A stretch of 64,000 nucleotides of DNA from Nitrosomonas sp. Nm166 (GTDB taxonomy: Bacteria; Pseudomonadota; Gammaproteobacteria; Burkholderiales; Nitrosomonadaceae), in contig NZ_FONE01000002.1 of NCBI RefSeq assembly GCF_900112825.1, positions 62,001 through 126,000 of the forward strand. The letters run 5' to 3'. Under the pieces are notes generated by a model. That model worked only from the letters and a program-made list of their open reading frames with translations. It had not been told where the DNA came from and searched no databases. Positions 1-8,766 of this stretch are shown one piece after another (the stretch's first letter is position 1; every line of letters starts with the position of its first letter). The translations under genes and the position numbers were made by a program.

Positions 1-66
1 TATCGGCCATTTGCCGGCAACAAGGATCAGATTTTATTCTCGCTTGATTTTGTGCTGCCTTTTTGA
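1..66 (+). CDS. C-terminal end of an OmpL-like outer-membrane porin (partial)
   Basis: The first 66 bases encode the last 21 residues of a protein and a TGA stop. They match, residue for residue with three exceptions, the end of the complete porin at 963-2318 (both carry the NKDQILFSLDF core and end in LPF). A terminal phenylalanine is the usual outer-membrane beta-barrel sorting signal. I therefore read it as a paralogous porin whose main body lies left of the window. Confidence 0.85.
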   Translation, partial: YRPFAGNKDQILFSLDFVLPF

Positions 67-131
67 AAGATGAAGTGAGCAATTGAAAAGTGGCAACCAC
101 CAATTTCAGTTTGGCGGTTGCTCAGCTCTTT

Positions 132-554
132 TCAAAGCCCCTTGTTGCCAGAATGCTCTGGTTTTTCCATAGTGAAGTCGGAATCCAGGCTGGCTTCTGC
201 TTGACTGAGTTGACTATTTTTTTGTTCAAGTGCCATCCTTCTATGAAGATCAGCATATTTCAGGCTCTGTCTCACAGTTTTTTCATAGGCACGGATATTC
301 GCCGAAGTATGTGATGGCAGATCCAGGCCTTGTCTACCATAGTAATAAGGACGCGCTTCGTATGCCTCCAGTATTTTTTTGTTCGCTTGCAGTCTTATTT
401 TTGCTTCCTTAGCTAAGTTTTCGTAGTAATTCACCAAAGCTTCGTGATCATTATCAGCAATTCCAATCGGTGCAATTACAGATGAACTCATTTGTGCGCA
501 GGAGGTTAATACGGTGAATACAAGCAACAATAATAAAAATTTTATTGCTTTCAT
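132..554 (-). CDS. Small lipoprotein of unknown function
   Basis: A 140-residue protein starting MKAIKFLLLLL. A hydrophobic leader ends in the lipobox LTSC, so the mature protein should be lipid-anchored at a cysteine near residue 19. The ATG at 554 is chosen over the in-frame one at 572 because a strong GGAGGT Shine-Dalgarno lies 7 bases before it. The rest is charged, helical-looking and rich in Ala, Lys and Tyr, with no domain I recognise. It sits between two paralogous porins but on the opposite strand, so it is not obviously co-transcribed with them. Confidence 0.75.
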   Translation of the reverse strand: MKAIKFLLLLLVFTVLTSCAQMSSSVIAPIGIADNDHEALVNYYENLAKEAKIRLQANKKILEAYEARPYYYGRQGLDLPSHTSANIRAYEKTVRQSLKYADLHRRMALEQKNSQLSQAEASLDSDFTMEKPEHSGNKGL

Positions 555-572
555 GATGAGTACCTCCATCAT

Positions 573-962
573 CCTAAAATAAAACGAATGGCATCATCTT
601 AATTCGGTCAGCACAACGTGTATATTGGGAAAACCATTGTTTTTTATTAATGGAAACCATTAACCATTATGCATGTAATATTAAGATAACTCAGCTGTTT
701 TTTAATGAACATGGTCTTGCAGAGGGTACTGATTTTGGTGAAGTAGCCAAGCAACTGAGCTATCTGAGTGATAAGTTGTGATTTAGCGGTACTGAAGATT
801 CTTACTGTCTAGATGAAGCACGTCGATGGGAATGTTTCGTTAAAGCATTTATAATCACGAGCTTCCTCTATAAAACACTTTAGTTACACAGCATGAAGAA
901 TCAAACAAACAAGAACCAATGTTGACATAGCATCCACTTCTTTTCTTCAAAATAATCCCGAA
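573..962. other. 390-base intergenic region with one doubtful short ORF
   Basis: This AT-rich stretch separates the divergent lipoprotein gene and the porin. The only reading frame of note is a 43-codon plus-strand ORF, ATG at 650 to TGA at 781. It has no recognisable Shine-Dalgarno and no similarity I recognise, so it may be a gene remnant or chance. A TTGACA hexamer at 924-929 could be a -35 element for the porin, but no convincing -10 follows at the right distance. Confidence 0.4.
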
Positions 963-2318
963 ATGCAAGGTATCGTGAAACTTACAAGGTGGCTATTATT
1001 TGCCATTACAAGCAGTGTAATAATTTTTACAATAGATTCAGACAATATTTACGCTAATAATCTTAGAAGATTATTTAGCAATAGTAGACTAGAGTTCGGT
1101 GGCTGGATTCATGGCGGTGCTACTCTTAATCCCAGTCAGTCTAATGGGTTTAATGGTCCGGTTATTTTTGCTGATCAGGCTAACCGGTTTCAATTGAACC
1201 AATTGAATTTATTTATGCGACGTCCGGTCGTTTCAGAAGGTAGGGTATGGGATTTTGGTGGGCGCTTCGATTTCATGTTTGGAACTGATGCGATATTTAC
1301 ACAAGCTTTTGGTGTGCCAGCCTTTGACGTGAATACGGGAGAACCGCTGAAAAGGAGTAACTGGGATCTCGATTTATGTTGTGCTTCCACAAAAACTTAC
1401 GGAATTGCTCTTCCACAGGCTTATCTGGAAACGTATGTGCCAGTTGGCAATGGGCTCAACGTCAAGTTAGGCCACTTCTATACTCCAACAGGTTTTGAAA
1501 CTGTTCCAGCACCTGATAATTTTTTCTACACACGCGCTTATACATTAAATGTCGGTGAACCTTTTACGCATACTGGTATGCTGGCAAACTATAAAATTAA
1601 CCAGAACTGGCTAATCTTAGGAGGGCCTCTTACGGGCAGTGCCAATGGTGGCTGGGACGGAGGTTGGGATAAACAACTCGGAAACTGGAGCGGGCTGGCT
1701 GGTTTTACCTGGACAAGTGATAGTCAGGCTACCTCATTTCACTTTTCTGGCACCTATGGTGAAATTTCCACTCGAAGTAGCGAAATATGGGGATTTTATA
1801 ACGCTGTGTTGCAACACAGGATTACGCCTAAAACTCTATTAGTTTTACACCATGTGTATGGGCACGCAGGTGGAGTTTTACTAAACAACCTGAAATACAC
1901 GAATGTAACGAAAGATGCGGAATGGTTTAGCGCTATCGTACATTTGTACCATGATTTGACGGATAATTTATCAGCAGGTGTCCGGGGGGAGTGGTATCGT
2001 GATGAAGCAGGTTTTCGTAATCCATCCCCGTTTCGAGTAGCCGCTGCTACCAATCATGTGAACGGTACAGCCGTAAGTTATGCAGGTGATCTCAGTAGCG
2101 TCACGATTACGCCGGCAGACTATTATGCCGCAACGATAGGATTAAACTGGAAAGCGGCCAAGACACTGAAACTTAAATGGGACTTTTTAAAGAAGCTCAA
2201 TATTCGCCCAAATATTCGTTATGATAGAGTCGATGCCTACCGCGCACCTGCTTACAGGCCATTTGGTGGCAATAAAGATCAGATTCTGTTTTCTCTTGAT
2301 TTTATACTGCCTTTTTGA
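963..2318 (+). CDS. OmpL-like outer-membrane beta-barrel porin
   Basis: A 451-residue exported protein. The first 31 residues form a signal peptide with a hydrophobic stretch ending near Ala31. The body is rich in alternating hydrophobic and polar residues, aromatics and Gly/Asn turns (for example GGWIHGGAT and LKLGHFYTPTGFE-type strands), as in the beta-barrel porin-2/OmpL-like family. It ends in LPF, the C-terminal aromatic sorting signal. Its end is nearly identical to the partial gene at 1-66, so the two porins are a local paralogous pair. It probably allows passive diffusion of small solutes across the outer membrane; the substrate is unknown. Confidence 0.8.
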   Translation: MQGIVKLTRWLLFAITSSVIIFTIDSDNIYANNLRRLFSNSRLEFGGWIHGGATLNPSQSNGFNGPVIFADQANRFQLNQLNLFMRRPVVSEGRVWDFGGRFDFMFGTDAIFTQAFGVPAFDVNTGEPLKRSNWDLDLCCASTKTYGIALPQAYLETYVPVGNGLNVKLGHFYTPTGFETVPAPDNFFYTRAYTLNVGEPFTHTGMLANYKINQNWLILGGPLTGSANGGWDGGWDKQLGNWSGLAGFTWTSDSQATSFHFSGTYGEISTRSSEIWGFYNAVLQHRITPKTLLVLHHVYGHAGGVLLNNLKYTNVTKDAEWFSAIVHLYHDLTDNLSAGVRGEWYRDEAGFRNPSPFRVAAATNHVNGTAVSYAGDLSSVTITPADYYAATIGLNWKAAKTLKLKWDFLKKLNIRPNIRYDRVDAYRAPAYRPFGGNKDQILFSLDFILPF

Positions 2319-2377
2319 TGATTCTATTCTAAAATTCAGGTAAGCAAATTTACAAGCTTTGTTTTATCCAATATAAC

Positions 2378-2656
2378 CTAAGGTTTTGTTCCATTCTGAT
2401 CCAGGTGGTACAACCATGCTAATAACTCAGCAACTGCAACATAAAGTTGTGGTGGAATACGATCATCGAGATTGATCTGCATCAGTAATGAAACTAATTC
2501 ATTTGATGCATGAACATAAATTCCGGCTTCTTTTGCACGTTTAATAATTTCCTGAGCAATAAGACCACGGCCTTTTGCAACCACTTTGGGCGCTACCTGA
2601 CCTTCCCGATAAGCAAGTGCAACTGCAACTGCGCTGAGGTAAGATTCATTTTCCAC
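2378..2656 (-). CDS. FlhB C-terminal-domain-like protein (flagellar export switch homologue)
   Basis: A 92-residue protein resembling the cytoplasmic C-terminal domain of FlhB/YscU export-switch proteins: an AVALAYREGQVAPKVVAKGRG core, then IAQEIIKRAKEAGI and a LYVAVAELLAWLY helix. The membrane part of FlhB and the NPTH autocleavage site are absent, so it cannot be FlhB itself. Such stand-alone FlhB-tail proteins (FlhX type) can partly stand in for the FlhB C-terminus in other bacteria. It overlaps the end of the start region of the FliK-like gene by 11 bases, so the two are translationally coupled at the end of the filament operon. Confidence 0.8.
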   Translation of the reverse strand: MENESYLSAVAVALAYREGQVAPKVVAKGRGLIAQEIIKRAKEAGIYVHASNELVSLLMQINLDDRIPPQLYVAVAELLAWLYHLDQNGTKP

Positions 2657-3665
2657 TATCGTGTTGAACCTCTATGGATTGAATAGTTAACCCGGCTGAT
2701 TGCATATCAGTTGCGAGGGGAAGTTGATTATTCCTCAATAAACTTGCAGTTTCTAGCTGTGAGGCATCTAATTTAATATGAATACCCTGAGCATTCAAGG
2801 TAATTCTGGCTGTGATATCACCGAGTTTGGGCATGGATAGACGTATCTGTGTATGCCATTGAATGACTGAATCAGGCACATTCTCTCGGCTGCCATGGAA
2901 TCGCTCATAAATATCCCATTGCATCGACTGGTTCTGCCAGACTTCTCCATGCCAGAACAGATGGCCGGTTTCTAGAATATTTAATTGCTGCAGTACCAAA
3001 GGAATATTTTGAGCATTGATCGGCATGTCAGGGCCGGGCAAAGCGGGCAAATTTGCTTTTGCAGCAGTAGAATCAACTGTTACCGACATTAATTTATTCT
3101 GAGGTTCCTGGTGCAAATTCTCAAGTGTCTTTTTTCCATTAATCCATTGGGCCTGATGCGATTCATAAAATAAACCACTTTGAACAATCGCTTTTTGCAA
3201 TAAACCAGATAATTCACTGCTATTTATTAGCATTCCAGTCAGAATTGGAGAAGAGCTTGTAAGCGATTGGGTTGTGCTTGTCGATGCATGCTTTAAAGCA
3301 TCCTGCAGCAAAACACCTAAAAAACGTCCGGTAGCGCTGATTGATGCATTATTTTCTTTGATTTTCTCAAATGGGGCTTCACCTAGGATAAGAAACTTTA
3401 GCTTCGGTTCGCTGGATAGAAAGACGAGCTCCAGTTTGTTGCCGGGTTGGAATTTTTCTGGAAGATGCATTTGCAAGAACTGATCTGCAACTAAAACCCT
3501 GGCGCTACCGTTAACTAATCGCGCTTCAACAGATGCTTGATATTTATTGCCTTGTTCAAATTCAACTAAAGAATTCTGCGAATCTAAAATTGCTGTTACT
3601 GGTATACCAGAATTTATTTGAGTTAGAGATGTAATTAAGTCAGTTCTGGCTATAGCTGAGATCAC
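2646..3665 (-). CDS. FliK-like flagellar hook-length control protein
   Basis: A 339-residue protein. The N-terminal 200 residues are variable and polar. Residues about 225-330 resemble the conserved C-terminal Flg_hook domain of FliK (HGEVWQNQSMQWDIYER, then IRLSMPKLGDITARI and LDASQLETASLLR). FliK measures hook length and triggers the FlhB specificity switch. The next gene, overlapping by 11 bases, encodes an FlhB-tail homologue, which is exactly the partner FliK acts on. The gene lies downstream of fliT rather than in a hook operon, so it may be an additional FliK-type protein and not the main hook ruler. Confidence 0.75.
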   Translation of the reverse strand: MISAIARTDLITSLTQINSGIPVTAILDSQNSLVEFEQGNKYQASVEARLVNGSARVLVADQFLQMHLPEKFQPGNKLELVFLSSEPKLKFLILGEAPFEKIKENNASISATGRFLGVLLQDALKHASTSTTQSLTSSSPILTGMLINSSELSGLLQKAIVQSGLFYESHQAQWINGKKTLENLHQEPQNKLMSVTVDSTAAKANLPALPGPDMPINAQNIPLVLQQLNILETGHLFWHGEVWQNQSMQWDIYERFHGSRENVPDSVIQWHTQIRLSMPKLGDITARITLNAQGIHIKLDASQLETASLLRNNQLPLATDMQSAGLTIQSIEVQHDSGK

Positions 3666-3715
3666 GACAATTCAATTATCTTTTGTTATACTTCCCAGAT
3701 CAACATATCATGACT

Positions 3716-4051
3716 CTATGTATTGCCAATGAGTTGATATGTTTGTTGAAGATTACGTGTGCGCTCACTGGTGCTTAGCAAATCCTGTAATCGCATCATC
3801 CAGGGTTCGGTAATTGCTCTAATTTGAGCATCATCATTTAATATTTGATGAATTATTTTTACTTTCTTTTGTAATAGCTCTTTATCTAATATAGGTTCTG
3901 GATCTTCCTTTGTGAGAATTTCGGCCAGCCGCCTACATTCTTGTTCTAAAGATATCAATTCATCCCATTCATTATTCTGTGCAGCTATTAACATCTTACC
4001 GGTAGTTGTTAGAATAGCTTTATAAGTCATAATCGTTTGTATATCATCCAT
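3716..4051 (-). CDS. fliT: FliT-like flagellar export chaperone
   Basis: A 111-residue, mostly helical protein immediately downstream of fliS. Size, position and the pattern of an N-terminal helix (YKAILTTTGKMLIAAQNNEWDEL) followed by a LISLEQECRRL helix match FliT, the cytoplasmic chaperone of the filament cap protein FliD. FliT sequences diverge strongly, so the call rests on the fliD-fliS-fliT order as much as on sequence. The start overlaps no neighbour and leaves a 39-base gap after fliS. Confidence 0.75.
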   Translation of the reverse strand: MDDIQTIMTYKAILTTTGKMLIAAQNNEWDELISLEQECRRLAEILTKEDPEPILDKELLQKKVKIIHQILNDDAQIRAITEPWMMRLQDLLSTSERTRNLQQTYQLIGNT

Positions 4052-4090
4052 TCTTATACATGCTCTTGTTAATATTAATTTGGATTGCGG

Positions 4091-4498
4091 TTACAGTTTG
4101 AGTTTATTATCTTTCCCAATACTCTTCCAGGCATCATATAATTCGGATAAAATTTTATTAACTTCATTAACTATCTCAAGGTTATTTTGGATATTGGCTA
4201 TCAATAATCGATGTGTCATATAATCGTAGAGTGCTTGGAGTTTTACTGCTAAATCACCGCCTGCATTCATATCCAAACTTGCTTTTAAGCCGTGATCAAT
4301 GATCATGATCGCTTTTGAAATCATCTGTCCTTTTTCAGCAATTTCATGATGTTGCATATGCATTTTGGCTTTTGCTAAAGCTTCTTGTGCACCTTCGAAC
4401 AGCATCAGAATAAGCTGATGTGGGTCAGCTGTTTCAACACCTGTTTCAACACCTATTTTCTGATAAGCAGAAATCGCGTTATTCATGGCAGCATACAT
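4091..4498 (-). CDS. fliS: FliS flagellin export chaperone
   Basis: A 135-residue helical protein with the FliS hallmarks: an N-terminal AYQKIGVETG region, the HQLILMLFEGAQEAL helix and the LYDYMTHRLLIANIQNN segment. FliS binds the disordered C-terminus of flagellin in the cytoplasm and prevents premature polymerisation. It follows fliD by 42 bases on the minus strand. A 12-base tandem near-repeat inside the gene gives GVETGVET at residues 16-23, a region where FliS proteins normally read GxETGVxTA. Confidence 0.93.
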   Translation of the reverse strand: MYAAMNNAISAYQKIGVETGVETADPHQLILMLFEGAQEALAKAKMHMQHHEIAEKGQMISKAIMIIDHGLKASLDMNAGGDLAVKLQALYDYMTHRLLIANIQNNLEIVNEVNKILSELYDAWKSIGKDNKLKL

Positions 4499-4540
4499 TT
4501 TATATTCCTATTTTATCTATTGAAGAGCTTGGTTCATAGG

Positions 4541-6514
4541 CTAGTTATTTGTACCAGGAAGTCTGGATAATTGTTGTTGCAAGAAGTTGCTGGTTTGAGT
4601 CATGCCGGCAATCATTGAATCAAGCGCGGTAAATTGCGCACGAATACGTCTTTCTACATCTACAAGGCGACGGTTCAGAGTTTCACGTTGAGCATCAATA
4701 TCTTTAATTGAAGAATTAATGCCGTCAATACGACTATCAATTAAACGATCATCCAGTATCTCTTCCAATAACTGATCTAATTTTGCTGCAAAGCCATGTG
4801 CAAAATCGATATCTCCCCTAGCACCTGTGCTACCGCCAGTGATCTTCAGGACTAATCCGCTACTATCGGCAGCGCCAGTTAAAGTTTGACCAGAGCCAGT
4901 AGCAGTTACGCCATTCATCGAACCTGCTACATCCACACCGCTCGTTTCAACCGGTGTGCCAAATAAATCCAACTTACCATTTCCTCCCGTAATCGATACA
5001 GTGGATGCAGAACCGTATTGATTGGAAGTAATGGTTAACTTACCAGCAGCTTCACTCACGGTAACCTTGATACCAGCTGAGGAGATTGTTGGCTCACCAT
5101 TAATCTTTGACTGAATTTCAGCTGCTAATGAGGTCGCCGTATAAGTTCCTGCTGTAAGTGTTATGCTGGCACTTACACCGTCGATAGTAAGATCTAGGGT
5201 ATCATTGATGCCGGAATTGATGGTAAGTGCAGCCGAAGTGTTACCAACTGCAGTACCTTGTGTCGCAATTTGGCTGATATTCAGTGAATATTTGCCATCA
5301 ACCGTTTCGGGACTTGCACTGACAAAAGAGACTTGGTTGTCAGTGGTTTTTCCAATGGAAGCAAATAGTGCTGAAATATCCTTTGCTGGGTCATTCAGTA
5401 CGCTGGCAAGTTTGGTTGAGTCAAATTTAAGTGTTCCATCTGTTTGGAAAGAGACACCTATTTCCGATAAAGTACTTGGGTCACCGCTTGCGGTAGCCAA
5501 CGGATCAGAGATTGCACTGCGTATTTTTGTTTGAATGGATCGAACTGTTGAATCACCTGTTAAAATAGATGCTTGTCTTGTGGTTGCGTCGTATTTTGAA
5601 AGATCGATGATAGTTTTGTTCAGATCATTGAAAGCTTTCACAAACGATGAAACTGCACCTTGAATACTTGCTGTGTCTCGAGACAAATTTAAAGTTGTGG
5701 TACTGCCCGAATTTGTTTTTAGCAAATCTAACGTGACGCCCTCAAGGGCATCTGTGATTTTATTGGACGCTTTGCTGATTGGAATGCCATCGATGACTAA
5801 GGTGGCATTGCTGGCAGCTACAGTCTCAGTAAGGTTAGTTGTGCCACCTGTCGATGCATCATAAGCAAGCTGAGATAATCCTGAGTTATCAATATGATTG
5901 GAATCAGCGTCGGTTATAGTTATTTTTAAAGCGTTACTTAAACCGGTATCGCTTGAAGTAATCACTAAACGATTGCCCGTACCATCGTTCACAATACTGG
6001 CAGTGACTCCAGCATTGGCCAGATTGATTGCATCGCGGATGCCGGCCAGTGATGAATTATTAGAAGAAATGGTGATTGATTGAGCAGCTTTATCTGGATT
6101 AAGGGTAAATGTACCACCACTGTAAGTACCAAATTGTATGGTTATGGTGCCACTACCAATGGTAGTACTGGTAGTGGTAAAGTTAGCAGATTTTAATTTC
6201 TGAGATTGTGCGAGGGTCTGAATCTCCACCGAATGACTTCCTGTGACCGCAGCTGATGTTGCATTCACATTCGCCAGGGTGGTATCTCCCAGACTGGCTG
6301 TTATAGCGGTATATTTTGCCGGACTGGTTAGTGCAGCAAGACTATTTTGAAATGAAGATAGTGCTCCTTTCAGGCTACCAAAAGCAGTTAATTGAGCTTG
6401 CTGTTTAGCCTCTTTACTATCGAGAGATGTTAGAGGGCGACGTTCTAAGGTCATTAATTGACTAACAATACCATTAACATCTAAACCTGATCCAATTCCT
6501 GGTGATGAAAGCAT
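4541..6514 (-). CDS. fliD: FliD flagellar filament cap protein
   Basis: A 657-residue protein. The FliD N-terminal domain (GIGSGLDVNGIVSQLM, then LTAFGSLKGALSSFQNSL) and the C-terminal coiled-coil domain (residues about 590-650, DDRLIDSRIDGINSSI, RRLVDVERRIRAQF) are clear. The middle is a long low-complexity stretch of Thr, Ser, Ala and Gly that is larger than in the common 450-480-residue FliD, suggesting extra surface-exposed domains with two flagellin-hook-IN-like repeats. It caps the filament and folds incoming flagellin outside the cell. It lies 34 bases after flaG and 42 before fliS. Confidence 0.93.
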   Translation of the reverse strand: MLSSPGIGSGLDVNGIVSQLMTLERRPLTSLDSKEAKQQAQLTAFGSLKGALSSFQNSLAALTSPAKYTAITASLGDTTLANVNATSAAVTGSHSVEIQTLAQSQKLKSANFTTTSTTIGSGTITIQFGTYSGGTFTLNPDKAAQSITISSNNSSLAGIRDAINLANAGVTASIVNDGTGNRLVITSSDTGLSNALKITITDADSNHIDNSGLSQLAYDASTGGTTNLTETVAASNATLVIDGIPISKASNKITDALEGVTLDLLKTNSGSTTTLNLSRDTASIQGAVSSFVKAFNDLNKTIIDLSKYDATTRQASILTGDSTVRSIQTKIRSAISDPLATASGDPSTLSEIGVSFQTDGTLKFDSTKLASVLNDPAKDISALFASIGKTTDNQVSFVSASPETVDGKYSLNISQIATQGTAVGNTSAALTINSGINDTLDLTIDGVSASITLTAGTYTATSLAAEIQSKINGEPTISSAGIKVTVSEAAGKLTITSNQYGSASTVSITGGNGKLDLFGTPVETSGVDVAGSMNGVTATGSGQTLTGAADSSGLVLKITGGSTGARGDIDFAHGFAAKLDQLLEEILDDRLIDSRIDGINSSIKDIDAQRETLNRRLVDVERRIRAQFTALDSMIAGMTQTSNFLQQQLSRLPGTNN

Positions 6515-6548
6515 TTCTAAGTCCTGCCTTTGTTAGATTAGCATTTGA

Positions 6549-6920
6549 TTATGCTTTATCGCTGAATAGCAGCCCTTGAACTTTATCTAAAGTGCGAGCT
6601 ATTTCAATCGCTTCTTCTGTCGGAATCTGTCGGATGACTTCTTCAGTGTGAGCATCCATTACTTTAATGACCGTTCTGCCGGTATCTTCATCAATTGAGA
6701 AATGCAGATTATGTGCCAAATTGTTCACCGCTTCTTGAATTCTCTGAACAGCCTGTTTGATTTGTTCTTCTGATTCTGGTTTATTGCCAATCTTGGGTCG
6801 TATAGTTGAAGCAGGTGTTGAGATGACATCTGTATCAGGCATAGATGTTTTTTGAGTTCCTGATACTGTTGCTGAAGGCATTAAAAATGCGTCAGTTCCA
6901 TTTAACTGATTGATACTCAT
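6549..6920 (-). CDS. flaG: FlaG family protein
   Basis: A 123-residue protein whose C-terminal half carries the FlaG pattern: a helix of NNLAHNLHFSIDEDTGRTV, then VIKVMDAHTEEVIRQIPTEEA. FlaG lies between flagellin and fliD in many polar-flagellated bacteria and influences filament length. The first 50 residues are polar and probably disordered. It sits 90 bases downstream of the flagellin gene on the same strand. Confidence 0.88.
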   Translation of the reverse strand: MSINQLNGTDAFLMPSATVSGTQKTSMPDTDVISTPASTIRPKIGNKPESEEQIKQAVQRIQEAVNNLAHNLHFSIDEDTGRTVIKVMDAHTEEVIRQIPTEEAIEIARTLDKVQGLLFSDKA

Positions 6921-6938
6921 TAAGACTCCTTAGTTGAG

Positions 6939-6970
6939 GAATGCGGAAAAATTTTTATGATCCCGCATTC
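6939..6970 (-). terminator. Hairpin between flagellin and flaG (possible attenuator)
   Basis: GAATGCGG at 6939-6946 pairs with CCGCATTC at 6963-6970 around a 16-base loop, just downstream of the flagellin stop. No U-run follows in the direction of transcription, so it is more likely to protect the abundant flagellin message or partly attenuate read-through into flaG than to be a full terminator. Confidence 0.45.
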
Positions 6971-7010
6971 ATCAGCTTTATTTAATGCTTGATTATTTGA
7001 TACGAATTGC

Positions 7011-8477
7011 CTAACGCAACAGTGAGAGAACATTATTGGGTAATGAGTTTGCTTGTGCAAGAATCGCTACACCTGCTTGCTGTAGAATTTGCCCGCGTGT
7101 CATGTTGGCTGTTTCAGCCGCAAAGTCTGCGTCCTGAATGCGACTGCGCGAAGCTGAAAGATTTTCAGCGGAACTTTGCAGATTTGCAATGGTTGAGCTG
7201 AAACGATTTTGAATTGCACCCAGATCACCACGTGCACTGTTGATTTGACTCAAGGCAGCATCCAACACTTCAATAGCATTTTGTGCCCCGGCTGCAGTAG
7301 AAACATCTTGCAGGGCAACCGACTGGAAAGAGCTTATATTAGTCCCTGCAACAGCAAAAACATCAGCATTTGCGGTGGTTGTGATAATTTGCCCTTGAGA
7401 ACTCGTGAGGTTTACCGAGCCCGTTACTGTAGCAGAATCAGTACCGCCTTCTGTTACTGTTGAACCACCGATTGATACAGTTGCGCCGGCAGCACCGGTA
7501 TTAGCATAAGTATCCAGGACAATATCCCGGCCATCAGTAGTACTCAGAGTAAGTGATGACTTATCACCTACGGTCGTAAACGACGCAGTAACTCCTGTAC
7601 TGGATTGCGATCCATTGATAGCTGCTGCTAAGGCGCTCAAATCATTAGTGGCTGTAATAGTGGCAGAAATCGCTGTACCGTTTAAGTTAAATGTAATGTC
7701 TCCTGCTGCGCTGACTGTATCCAATGTGGTACTGTTGGATGCAGTGGCGGTAATGCCGATACCAGAAGCTGCTGTATTGATGGCGCTAGCGATATCAGCC
7801 GCATCTGAGTCTGCAGCATATGAGATATTGCTTACCGTGCCCTTATCGGTAGTTAATGCAAGATCAGCTTCAACAGTAACACCATTACCATTTGCAGTAG
7901 TATTGGCTGCTGTATCGACAACGACGGTATTCATGGCTGTACCGGCAGTTGCTAAGGTATGACTACCTAAGGCGCTCGCACGTGCATCTCTAATGGATGT
8001 AATATCGATGGTCTGATTGGCATTGGCACCAACCTGAAAACTCTGATTTTGAAAAGAACCATCTAGTAGATTTAAGCCGTTGAATTGGGTTTGACTGGCA
8101 ACTCGAGTGATTTCGGAAGACAATTGTGCAACTTCCGCTTGTAGTGAAGCACGATCACTGGTGCTGTTAGATGCATTGGCGGATTGTACAGCCAATTCAC
8201 GGATGCGCTGCAAGTTATTACCGATTTCGCCTAGCGCACCCTCAGCGGTTTGCGCTAGTGAGATACCGTCATTAGCGTTGCGGGCAGCTTGATTTAAACC
8301 GCGAATTTGCGCAGTCATTCTTTCTGAAATCGCCAGACCAGCAGCGTCATCTTTGGCACTGTTAATACGCAAACCAGATGACAAGCGAGTCAGAGATGTA
8401 TTTAATGATGATTGAGAGGTATTTAAATTACGTTGTGCATTTAATGAAGCTACATTAGAGTTAATAATTTGTGGCAT
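7011..8477 (-). CDS. fliC: Flagellin
   Basis: A 488-residue flagellin. The conserved N-terminal D0/D1 region (INSNVASLNAQRNL, SSGLRINSAKDDAAGLAI, about residues 4-140) and C-terminal D1/D0 region (AIEVLDAALSQINSARG to ANSLPNNVLSLL) are both intact. The central 170-380 region is a Thr/Ala/Ser-rich variable domain that contributes the filament surface. The protein is exported by the flagellar type III apparatus with FliS as chaperone. It is the first gene of a leftward filament block and has a sigma-28-like promoter about 100 bases upstream and a GGAG Shine-Dalgarno. Confidence 0.95.
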   Translation of the reverse strand: MPQIINSNVASLNAQRNLNTSQSSLNTSLTRLSSGLRINSAKDDAAGLAISERMTAQIRGLNQAARNANDGISLAQTAEGALGEIGNNLQRIRELAVQSANASNSTSDRASLQAEVAQLSSEITRVASQTQFNGLNLLDGSFQNQSFQVGANANQTIDITSIRDARASALGSHTLATAGTAMNTVVVDTAANTTANGNGVTVEADLALTTDKGTVSNISYAADSDAADIASAINTAASGIGITATASNSTTLDTVSAAGDITFNLNGTAISATITATNDLSALAAAINGSQSSTGVTASFTTVGDKSSLTLSTTDGRDIVLDTYANTGAAGATVSIGGSTVTEGGTDSATVTGSVNLTSSQGQIITTTANADVFAVAGTNISSFQSVALQDVSTAAGAQNAIEVLDAALSQINSARGDLGAIQNRFSSTIANLQSSAENLSASRSRIQDADFAAETANMTRGQILQQAGVAILAQANSLPNNVLSLLR

Positions 8478-8574
8478 TTGGGTTCTCCTTTAATAACAAT
8501 GTGCTTGGCCTGATTGCCGATTCCGTTGGTTTTCCCTGCAATCCAAGAAGGTTTATAACCGCCGTTGCTTGCAG

Positions 8575-8601
8575 TTATCGGACATCGATTTGGAAAGTTT
8601 A
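8575..8601 (-). promoter_or_regulatory. Sigma-28 (FliA) type promoter of the flagellin gene
   Basis: Read on the minus strand, TAAA is followed by exactly 15 bases and TCCGATAA. This matches the class 3 flagellar consensus TAAA-N15-GCCGATAA with one mismatch. It lies 98-124 bases upstream of the flagellin start, so a leader of roughly 90 bases is expected. No other such element stood out in the block, which fits one FliA-dependent filament transcript. Confidence 0.8.
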
Positions 8602-8766
8602 GGATTTTTATGTTTCATGATTTTTGTCAAATTTATGAGCTTGTGTCATCTGTAGGTGCTGGAAATTCTTTCTTTCTCATAGAATTATCTTGTAAAATGA
8701 GATAAAAATTCAGTCAGTTAGTGGGAATAATTCTAGAGGTTTATTGGCTTCGCGCAGGGTGCTGAG

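Noticed and set aside
650-781. 43-codon ORF between lipoprotein and porin genes
   Set aside because: No ribosome site and no similarity; reported only as content of the intergenic region.
5163-5534. A 123-codon plus-strand ORF inside fliD
   Set aside because: It mirrors the repetitive Thr/Ser-rich middle of FliD on the other strand and has no independent support.
7615-7962. A 115-codon plus-strand ORF inside the flagellin gene
   Set aside because: It is antisense to the low-complexity Ala/Thr region of flagellin and reads as a hydrophobic shadow with no ribosome site or domain.
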